Of a DNA stretch of 64,000 nucleotides, positions 55,901 to 64,000 are shown one piece after another (within the stretch, counting starts at the first letter, position 1; each line of letters opens with the position of its first letter). Made by a program: the position numbers and the translations under genes. Source of the stretch: Membranipora membranacea. Its lineage: Eukaryota; Bryozoa; Gymnolaemata; Cheilostomatida; Membraniporidae. The notes beneath the pieces were generated by a model. The model searched no databases and was not told the DNA's origin. It saw only the letters and a list, made by a program, of their open reading frames with translations. Location of the stretch: assembly GCA_914767715.1 (NCBI GenBank), contig OU612074.1, positions 10,202,062 through 10,266,061 of the forward strand. Reading direction: 5' to 3'.

Positions 55901-58810
55901 TACCCGGGCCTCTCGCGTCAGAGGCTTTGATGCTAACCACGGGTTACCAAGTGCCAGCTGAACCTCTTGAGCTCAGCGCGAGCTCGGAGGCATTTCCATA
56001 GCTCGAAGAGCATCTCAATTAGCCTCAGCTCAACCTCAAAATTAACATGGAAATGCAGTGATTATGACTCAGCCTAATTAGTAATTCTCTACACAACAAG
56101 CCAGGGTCAAACATACCAACATCAAAAATGAGCCCGTAGGCAACAACCAAACTAACAATTGAACAGCATACCTTTGGGGAAACTTCGTGATTCCAGGAGT
56201 TGTCTCTGCTCTGTAGCCTTTCTGTGCAACTCATGCACATAACTGTCTTTATGGAAATTACCCTCTCCTCCATTGGCAGCTACAAGAGATGTTAAATGAA
56301 ATTAAAGACTACCCAAAGACCAATGCATGTTATAGTCAGACAGTTCCTTATGATAAAGTAATGTCAGATTCGCATGGTAAAAAATTCAACGCTCTTCTTG
56401 GTATGAATTATTGATGGTGGAAAAAGTGCCTCCCATAAGGGAAGGTAACTCTCATTCTCTGCATTGATATTACGTTACATTTTACAATGGAATTCCATAT
56501 TATGTAAGTCTTCAGACATACCATAGTAGTTTGTAGGTTGTAGGTCATATTATGTCTTTGACATAATTGCCAAGATGAATTTAATGTTATAAGGCCCACT
56601 CCAGACCATTAAAGCGCTCCTTACTGCACTTTCTTAGCACAAGCACAAACATTATCTCATATTTCACATGTTCATTTGAGAAACAATATAAAAACAATGC
56701 CGTACGCCCATCATATTTTAAACCTATCAAACTGTTGAAGGAGTCAGGAGTGGTCTGGTCTAACAGTTAAGGGTAAGGACTTGTGATCTTATGATCCAGG
56801 CAAATTCCTGCCGCTGGCTGTCATTTCTGATTTGATTCTGATCTGGTTATATGGCAGAAGGGGAGAGTGCTTCTATATAATATAATATAATATAATATAA
56901 TATAATCTTTGAATGATGATGAAAATCGGAATACAAATACAGGAGAAGAAATCTGGCATTTTGAATACTTACAGTCTGGGTTGTTCTCTTTACTCTGATT
57001 GGACAGTCCATCTACTAGGCCGACACCCATTAGACAGTCTGGCGCTGACTCTGTTGGATCCACTGCAGAATCTTCCAAACTGCCTGCAATATCAGGTGGA
57101 ATATTATCTGCGGAATGTTGAGAATTAATACTTTGTGTATCAATTGACTGAATTGTCTCTTGTATATCAGTGTCAGGGTGAGCAGTGTAACTACCCCTGA
57201 GGTCTACCAATGTTGGTTCTTCTTTAACAGGTGTAGGTATAGCCTCTGATTGACCACTATTTTGTTGTAGTGCCATCGCTTCATTACATATGAGGGGCAG
57301 CTCCGTATCAGCTGGATCCAACTCTATGATATCAAAAGGGGAAGATAGCTGGGTTGTGGAAGCTGCCTGGTTTCGGCCAACAGAATGTGGTATTTGATCC
57401 ATTCTCTTTGAGGTTTGACTAGTCGTGCTAACCGTGTGCGACGCTGTAAGCAACAATCAGTCAAATTAAATTTACCATCAAGAAACTTTCTTACTTGTTT
57501 CTACAGAGTGAATAATATTTTTAATTTGCAATTTTAACTCAGTTTGTTGGCCAGGGTGAGTCACAGAGAGAAATATATCTGACACTCAAAGGCCAATCAT
57601 AGTGGAGTAGAGTTTTTTGCAGTAGGAGAGCAGGCTGGAAACAGTGAAAATAATGGTGAGCAAAAATTTACTCATCCTCTTAACATTCTATAAGCGCCTA
57701 CTTTAAAGAGAGAAAGTTGATGCAAACAAAAAATGAGCCCTACTAAATTAACACTCTTATCTATCCCTCTAGGTCAGAACACTTACCGTGGAACCATCAT
57801 GCTTCTCTGCATGGTTTTTCACTCATAACTTCTGGGCTAATTGATCAATGACCTTCTTACTTTCACATTATATCCATCAATGTCTCAAATTACATATTGT
57901 AAAGTTTTGAGGATTGATGCGCATAACTTCCTGAGATATAGCCAGATAGCTCCTCTTGATTTTGTTAATTTGCTTGTTTTGATGGCTCCCTACAGGTCAC
58001 ATGACTTGTCACAACGTAACATTATTTCAGTCTGATTAAGGTTTTGGCTGTTGTGCTAATAGCTTTCATGGTAGCGTAAAGACAGCTTAGGAAATTAATC
58101 TTCAGCAGCTTTTCTACAAACTTCATGAATTTCCATGTACACCATCCATCTGTGTAGCACTTAAAATAAAGCACATAAACAATATATTACAGAAGCCGGT
58201 TTACCTGGACCTTGGAGATTGTCACTGAACACAGGTTCTAGCTGATGTTGAATATTGATAGATACACTGCGATAGACTGTCAACAGGTTAGGGGAGGTGA
58301 CATCAGCAGAATTGTCTTTTGCAGCCAGTAAAGCTATTTTATGTCTCCTACAGTGTACAGCATCTATCTAAATAATACAGATAATTTATCAGACATATGT
58401 GGTAGACATATTTTTTTATATTTATATCAAGCTATCATTGAACTCAATGATTAATCTGCACTTTGCCACAATTATTTGGGTGGTTGTCCAATTAATTGAC
58501 AAAATTGTTACCTCAGTTTCGCAGTTGGATGTGTTGTTTGTTCTCCTGGATAAATCATTTGGTAACATGATGTCTGAAATCAAGTCTGACCTAGATAAGA
58601 CACCTGTTATTTTGTGACAGCCGTCAATGCATTATAGAGACTCAATCGAATATATCGCCAACTTTCTCCCATCAATTTTATACTGTTGTGGTGGGAGCAA
58701 AATTACCAAGCATTCAAGTGTGGGTAATTGACCACATTACTAACTGCCAGAGCCAGCTGCCTGATATACCTATCTAAAAGAGCATTTTCTTTGTTCTGCG
58801 CTCCATCCAT
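52965..58810 (-). CDS. DUF4806-like domain protein, nine exons
   Basis: Exons, minus strand: 58745-58810, 58205-58367, 56973-57443, 56172-56279, 55171-55233, 54805-54885, 54488-54523, 53473-53639, 52965-53132. All junctions are phase-compatible; 440 residues. ATG at 58810 has a strong context (gaaATGG). The N-terminal 60 residues (ALLDRYIRQLALAIDAVHCRRHKIALL) look helical and are shared with the paralogue at 63218. The long third exon encodes a Ser/Thr/Pro/Asp-rich, likely disordered region. Exon 8 starts with a coiled-coil-like stretch (VKSIDQRLQAMENC). The C-terminal about 75 residues (NPLESGGEFDGVEGEL, then IRYIKTIGGKSADEFVLRAM, then SNMVWSDFSLHGTETKRAF) fit the DUF4806 pattern, a domain of unknown function. 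The donor of intron 1 is the weaker GTTAGT. A donor at 52973 could extend the protein, but no in-frame exon was found, so I end at the TAA. Confidence 0.82.
53849..54372. mobile_element. Non-autonomous hAT element with 8-bp target duplication
   Basis: Inverted ends caggggtgcccaacct and aggttgggcacccctg enclose 524 bp with no transposase frame. gcatacaa flanks it on both sides (53841-53848 and 54373-54380), a perfect 8-bp duplication. Ends and duplication length are diagnostic of hAT. It lies in the intron between exons 7 and 8 of the DUF4806 gene. Confidence 0.95.
55884..55949 (-). repeat. tRNA-like SINE head
   Basis: Minus strand: an A-box-like cgtggttagcatc, an anticodon-like stem gcctctgacgcgagaggc and the B-box-like gggtacatttcc. 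The anticodon loop is eight bases and the acceptor stem is not convincing, so a SINE or tRNA relic is preferred to a tRNA gene. Confidence 0.5.
56749..56907 (+). repeat. SINE with (TATAA)n tail
   Basis: tggtctaacagttaagggta head and a body shared with 41611-41720, ending in seven TATAA pentamers (56873-56907). Lies in the intron after exon 3 of the DUF4806 gene. Confidence 0.6.
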
Positions 58811-60970
58811 TTCACCTATATATAGAGAATAAAATGTGTGAAAAATCCATTTGGCAATGGTTAGGCTGGGGAGAAGTAATATATTTGAAGACTTGGTTCA
58901 GGACGGCAAGAAGGAATATGAACTTTGTTCCCTCTTCAATCCATTTATTGGATAGTTCACACATTGCTAGATACTAAATAGAAATAACATGGAGGGCCAA
59001 TTCAGAACCATCAATAAACTCTGGTTATATGAGGGCCTCACACATGTGATGCAGCGGGTCCAGAAGTGGGAAAAATCAGTTGCGGTTCAAATCATTTGCA
59101 AAGTAATGAGGGAGTGAAAGCTGGTTTTATCTAAGTTTAACTGAGGTCATCAACTTTGATTGGTCTAAACAAATACAATACTATCCAATGATTCTTATGT
59201 GACTTTTTACGCCAAAACTATTTGATGGTATAATTTTATATTTTAAGCAATGCTTGGGAACAAATCAGAAATGTGGGAAAAAAAACTTGAGCGATTTTCT
59301 TATGACCCCAAAAACGCTGTCAAAAACAGTAAAAACAATTCAATTTACCTTTCTTACTACATTTTTTAAATGCAATCAACAACAATGTAGTCAACTGAAC
59401 TCTGAATAGGCGGAAAATGGTTTTGATTATCGAAATTCTTATGCTGGCTATGTGTCCATGAAGGCCTTACCATATCCACCAAAACAATGACGACAATCAA
59501 TAGGGTGGTCAGGGACAAATCCTTTATACCTAGCTTGCCTTTAATATGCAAATACTGTGGACTAGAAATTATGAAAGGCTCACCTCCCCTTGCTACTGCA
59601 TCCAGGGAAAATTTGTAGAGGCTTCTGAGACACGTATACATTTAAGGATTTTGTCCTTCCCGTTTGCATGCATCACAGTTTTGTGCCTCGGTCTAAGAAT
59701 CTCAAAAATAAAAGACCTTCATAATAAAATATATATACAGGTAAAGATTAAATATTATCGGTCGGAAATTGGGACTGGATATGTTCGAATCCAGTTCAGT
59801 TTGACTGAATTTAATCCTACTTATGATACATTTTCAGATGATTTGACTTGATAATAAATGCCAGACGCTCGCCGGTTTGCATTTCCTACACATGTACTAA
59901 GGATGCATGGCAGCACATAAATCATGTATGTGGCAGACCACGTTCAAGAAGAGGTCTGCAATCATCATCAGGCTCATGGTATGCTCCTTGGGTTTGAAAG
60001 CCTGTACTTTGCCTTTGCAAGTTACAGTATTAACCACATGGTATTGTTGATAAATATGTGATGGAAATTTGCTAAACATGCTTGCATGCCTAAGGAATCA
60101 ATGCATCAGGGGGTACCATCTCCAGAGAAGAGACCTACTTAACTTTACTAACTAAGCTAAGAAACTGTTCGTATTTACATGTATTGTATATATTATTTGT
60201 ATTCAAATTTGTTTATCAATTTAAATATTAAATTTACACCTCACTCTGTATTCATCAGTGTATTTTAACTCACTTGCAGTTACACCACTGGCTCAATTAG
60301 TTCAATTAATCCTAACATGTTGTCAGCCATGAGCTTACCCAAAGGAAAATCTCAGACTTCCAATTTCTTTTTTTTTGTATTTTTAGGAAATGATATTACT
60401 TGAGGAGCTGCTTTAAAATTTGGATAATGACCAATCAAAACGCTCGAATCAGTAAGCCATTCACCATTGTAAAACAACCTTTCATTGGCTAATCAAGTGA
60501 CTAGAAATAAATAATAATTTTTGCCATGCATTTATTTACTCAGCAAGGAATTACGCTCACACTCAATGGCCTTTCAAGCCTGCTCTACATGCTCAACAAA
60601 CTTCACACATTCATTCTCCACTGTATATTATCATTTAAAAAGTACCCTAGCTAGCCAACTCATTGTGCTACTTGTTGCATCTAGACTAGCCATTCCTAGC
60701 CTGAGTTGAGGATAATAAGAGTAAGACTTTGACAGCCTTGCCCAAAATCAGGAACTGCGGCAGTCCTATGGCCTTGCATGTAAACCCCAAGCCAAGACTT
60801 TATTTTTATTATCAGTCAGTTAGTACTAGTAGTAGTTAGAAAGTCTGATAGTAGGTAGCTAGCTTGTACTACTATTATCTATTACTAGTCAGACTTGACT
60901 ACACTGGATTTCATTGAGAAAAGTAGAGCATATGATAATATGTCTACTCTAAAACATAGATAGATCTCTG
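58811..60970. other. Intergenic space between divergent DUF4806-type genes (part)
   Basis: The promoters of both genes should lie between 58811 and 63217. No clear TATA or shared element was recognised here, and no convincing exon. Confidence 0.4.
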
Positions 60971-61071
60971 TGGCAGCAATGTTTGACCGGCCCTCCACCT
61001 GGGGTTTTGTTGTTGATTTATGTTGCAAAACAACAATGATACCCAAGGGGACGAGTTAAACATTGCTGCCA
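60971..61071. other. 101-base imperfect hairpin
   Basis: tggcagcaatgtttga pairs with its near-complement at the other end, and inner ttgttgttga/aacaacaa segments pair too, giving two arms of about 45 bases with bulges. It could be a tiny MITE or a pre-miRNA-like stem; no expression evidence is available. Confidence 0.5.
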
Positions 61072-61332
61072 GAACCTGGTCTCTGAGAGGGCAGGAAGTT
61101 TTGGAGTCCTAGTCCTGTGGAGCCACAAGCATCTTTTTAGGGAGTTCATTGATAAACTCATAATTAACTAACTTATGACATATCTGATGATAGAAGAGAC
61201 TGCAACACACACCAGGGGCCAGCCTCAATTAATGGCTTTCCTGCCAAGTGGTAGGCCTACTACCCACTCTGATGCAGGCTGTTGTCCTCTCTTCTGTTGA
61301 TAGTTATGGTGGGAGGGGCAATACATACCAAG

Positions 61333-61587
61333 TTATACAGTGGGTTTGTTATATCTCCAGTTCTCAATCCGATGCGACACTCTCCCACATCCGATCCATG
61401 TCATAACACCAATTAGATAAATGACAATCTGTAGATTTTCTTGTGCGTTGTCTGACATACCACCTGTAACATCATTACAAATTTGTGCAGTATCTAATTG
61501 AGATATGCAGTGTGCTGGTTGTGTTGTAATGGTAACTGGTTGTAATTGCACATGATGACCTGGTATCCGGTGCAATAGCCAGTCTTG
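61333..61587 (-). CDS. Possible terminal exon of an unidentified gene
   Basis: After an acceptor-like ggatttag|caa, a frame of 84 codons runs to TAA. It includes QLDTAQICNDVTGGMSDNAQ and a hydrophobic segment IVIYLIGVMTWIGCG that could span a membrane. No upstream exon was found and no family is recognised. Confidence 0.3.
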   Translation of the reverse strand, partial: QDWLLHRIPGHHVQLQPVTITTQPAHCISQLDTAQICNDVTGGMSDNAQENLQIVIYLIGVMTWIGCGRVSHRIENWRYNKPTV

Positions 61588-62099
61588 CTAAATCCTGTGT
61601 ATAGTAACTTATAATATATATGTGTACGGGTGTCGTACCCATCAATTTAGAGCCCACTCATTCAGGATAACCAGAGCATGTGTACTGGTATTGCAACTTC
61701 TACACCCTGAACAACTCTTGGCAAGTCTGTGTGATAAGATAAAGGTTGTAGTTTTAATCGGGGACAATCTTCATATATTCCATGTCATTGTGACACACCA
61801 ATAATCACCAATCATCACCAAATCACTCAATTCGACGCAAGAGTGCAGTGATTAAATTTATCCAATATCGTTGAGTATAAGTCTGAATTGCTATGCCTAC
61901 GACAAATTTGAAATCAAATTTCAATCACATAAGCCTATTGGCTCTATCTTCCTTCCAAGAGTTTATTGTCTCTTTTCGTTTCATGCTGCTCATTCAAGAA
62001 GTGAGGCATAAAGCAGACACAGTTCTATTTATTGGTATCTTTACAAAAAAGATATCCTGTCCTGAATGGTGGCTGGTGCTGGCGACTGATGTTGAGAGA

Positions 62100-62220
62100 C
62101 ATGTGGCGGGTGCTGTATGGGACATGTCTTACAGCACTCAAGGCCTTTAAACCATTGTTGTTTGTGCTCTAGTGGTCGCATTAGTGCTGTAGCACAAGTC
62201 CCGTACAGCACCTGCCACAC
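62100..62220. repeat. Inverted repeat hairpin
   Basis: Arms 62100-62140 and 62183-62220 (ggcgggtgctgtatgggaca against its near-complement) with a 42-base loop. Probably a small MITE. 62221-63028 shows nothing further. Confidence 0.6.
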
Positions 62221-63028
62221 GCCCAAGTGTTGGATCGGACTAAGTACCTAAAAGTATGTCTCAACTATGATTCTTTCACAATAGTGGCTACTACCCTTAA
62301 AGAACAGGATTTTTTTGGTGATGATTTGGACATCAAAGCAGGAACATGCACAATTTGGTTTTCCTAGGCATGAAAAATATCAGTGCAAATCTGCTGCTAC
62401 AGCCAAAGGCCCACCATAGAGGAGTGAATATTTGTGTAGTGTTAGTTAGTGATGCTAGCTAACTAAGGTTTTCATAAAATGATGAGGTTGAGTTAATGTT
62501 AGCTAGCCATAAAATATGCTATTTTAAGCGTGCTTGAAAAGGTGAACTTCTACTTCTGAGAATACTAGTACCCCTCAGGTATACAATATCGATATGGCCT
62601 AACCTAATTAGTTGGCTATTTATAGTTACGCTACTCGCTTTATATGTACTCAAAGCACTATAGAACATGAGTAATAAAGCTAATTTAATCCTTGCTTAAA
62701 TATTAGCTACAGCGCACTCTTAGCTTACATGTCAGTTGTTGAATAGTATGCTTATCTAGGTAAATAAGCTCAGTTTTATACTCCCATTGAATGCAAACAT
62801 TTAGTCTCGAGGGAAGTAAAATAATGGTCGCTCTATTTAGGTGAGAGCTTACTTTTATCAACACATCATGAGGGAAAGCAGTCATTACTTGTAGAATTTA
62901 TCATTTTAGTTGTGATTGAAGAAAGACTTACCGGCAAATAGCTGTATTGTAAGCCCTTGCAATTTCTCTCTCTTGCTATACACTCTTGTTAAGCAGGGTT
63001 GTAAGAAGTTCAGAGGGCTATTTTTAGT

Positions 63029-63110
63029 TAGCCTGTCTTGACAAGCTTTGTTGTGGGGGAGGCTTTGCTCTCCCCCCCCCCCATCTGACAAAGCTTGTCA
63101 AGAAAGGCCT
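63029..63110. mobile_element. Short hairpin MITE related to 14113-14435
   Basis: Ends tagcctgtcttgacaagctt and its near-complement, with a G-run/C-run inside, as in the larger relative. Confidence 0.55.
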
Positions 63111-63217
63111 ATGTTAATCAATGATTGATGACATGATGATTGACATGGCGAAAGAAGAAGCGATGGTCAACATCATGTGTTCATTAATTGTCTGTATGTC
63201 TTTTTAGCTGTGGGAGA

Positions 63218-64000
63218 ATGTCACAAGATCCAGAGAACGCATTGAATTTTGAGTGTGAAGGAATACTGTCATTAGCAGTAAGTGCCCAGTCAATATCACT
63301 CCAATTCAATCATTTGGCACTATGATTTTTAGTGACCTTTCCATGCTTTCCTATGCCTTGGTTGATATTTAAGCTTGCCCTGTCTCAAGTAGAACAACCA
63401 ATGCACCTCTTTGATACAACTGTTATTTTATTTGCACAAGGTGAAAACTTAGTGGGGATAGCACCACACCAAACAGGTGCATTACCAATTGTGTTATCAA
63501 CTCACAATGATGTCATGAAAGTATAACAATGAACCTATCACTACTACAAGGAACTATTAAATTTTTGGCTTTGGTTGGGGTGATTTATCAACTTATATGA
63601 AACATCGAGCAAGAAAAGATGTCACAAAGATTCGACTGGCCTTAAAAATTGACATCAACAAAACTGAAAAAAAATTGAGATTGTTGAAATCATACACTTT
63701 CTCTGCCAGGTGCACCTACTGTAATTTGCAGAGGAACATTTTAACATTGTTAATTAAATGACCATTGTCTTCTATTTATTTGATGGCGATTGCTTTAGTT
63801 TACGTCTGAATGACGCCATATATGTATGGACGCTTTATACCTAGCCTGCTGGAACATCTTTCCAATAGCTTTTTTGTCACAGACATAGTTTGTTTGTTTG
63901 TGTTATGTGAGAAAAATGATACTTGTTGATATGATAGGCAAATGAGTAATTGCTATTTTGTTACTTTAGATAGATGCTTTACACTGTAAAGGATACAGAG
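63218..64000 (+). CDS. Paralogue of the DUF4806-like gene, first two exons (runs off the window)
   Basis: Exon 1, 63218-63277, starts with ATG and ends at a consensus donor (tagca|gtaagt); its 20 codons read MSQDPENALNFECEGILSLA. Exon 2 begins at 63970 after actttag and reads IDALHCKGYR before the window ends. Both the phase-0 junction and the sequence LA|IDA-HC match exons 1 and 2 of the minus-strand gene (LALA|IDAVHCRR). The two genes face away from each other with 4.4 kb between start codons. The rest of the gene lies outside. Confidence 0.7.

Noticed and set aside
55884-55949. A tRNA gene on the minus strand
   Set aside because: Anticodon-like stem has an eight-base loop and no good acceptor stem; a SINE or relic explains it better.
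1-64000. CRISPR arrays, operons, ribosome-binding sites or rRNA genes
   Set aside because: The window is clearly eukaryotic; no regularly spaced short repeats of CRISPR type and no rRNA core sequence were seen.

Overview
Organism and setting. The window looks like nuclear DNA of an invertebrate animal. It is AT-rich, its genes are split by GT-AG introns of about 0.1 to 5 kb, and most of the sequence is decayed mobile elements (Copia, a second LTR element, a CR1/jockey-like LINE, hAT-like and other short inverted-repeat elements, tRNA-headed SINEs). The gene families (a type II membrane fibrinogen-related protein, tandem GAPR-1-like CAP domains, a DUF4806-type protein, a secreted precursor cut at RNKR sites) fit Metazoa. 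I cannot name the phylum from sequence alone.

Layout. (1) 1-1290: a two-exon secreted peptide-precursor gene on the plus strand with TATA box, 5'-UTR intron and polyadenylation signal. (2) 1670-2930: a 1.26-kb dispersed repeat; a second copy is scattered over 21379-25110, split by later insertions. (3) 2931-18521: a decayed 4.3-kb Copia element on the minus strand, cut inside its gag zinc knuckle by an 11.3-kb LTR element (6316-17606) with a 5-bp target duplication. Between its LTRs this second element holds only a gag remnant and, antisense, an apparently intact seven-exon fibrinogen-related membrane protein gene (7332-16612). (4) 18632-25110: LINE remains and the second dispersed-repeat copy. 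(5) 25111-33355: no convincing gene; minisatellites and SINE pieces. (6) 33356-47462: a twelve-exon plus-strand gene for a double-CAP protein, its introns full of MITEs and SINEs. (7) 47463-52964: repeats, a broken copy of the peptide-precursor first exon, and two unassigned minus-strand exon candidates. (8) 52965-58810: a nine-exon minus-strand gene ending in a DUF4806-like domain, with a clean hAT insertion in one intron. (9) 63218 to the end: the first exons of a divergently transcribed paralogue of that gene.

How confident. Exon models were built by hand. In all three large genes every proposed splice junction is phase-compatible and the reading frame stays open throughout, which supports the models strongly. 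Start codons are less certain. The most striking observation is the LTR-bounded, TSD-flanked segment that carries an intact intron-containing host-type gene in antisense.
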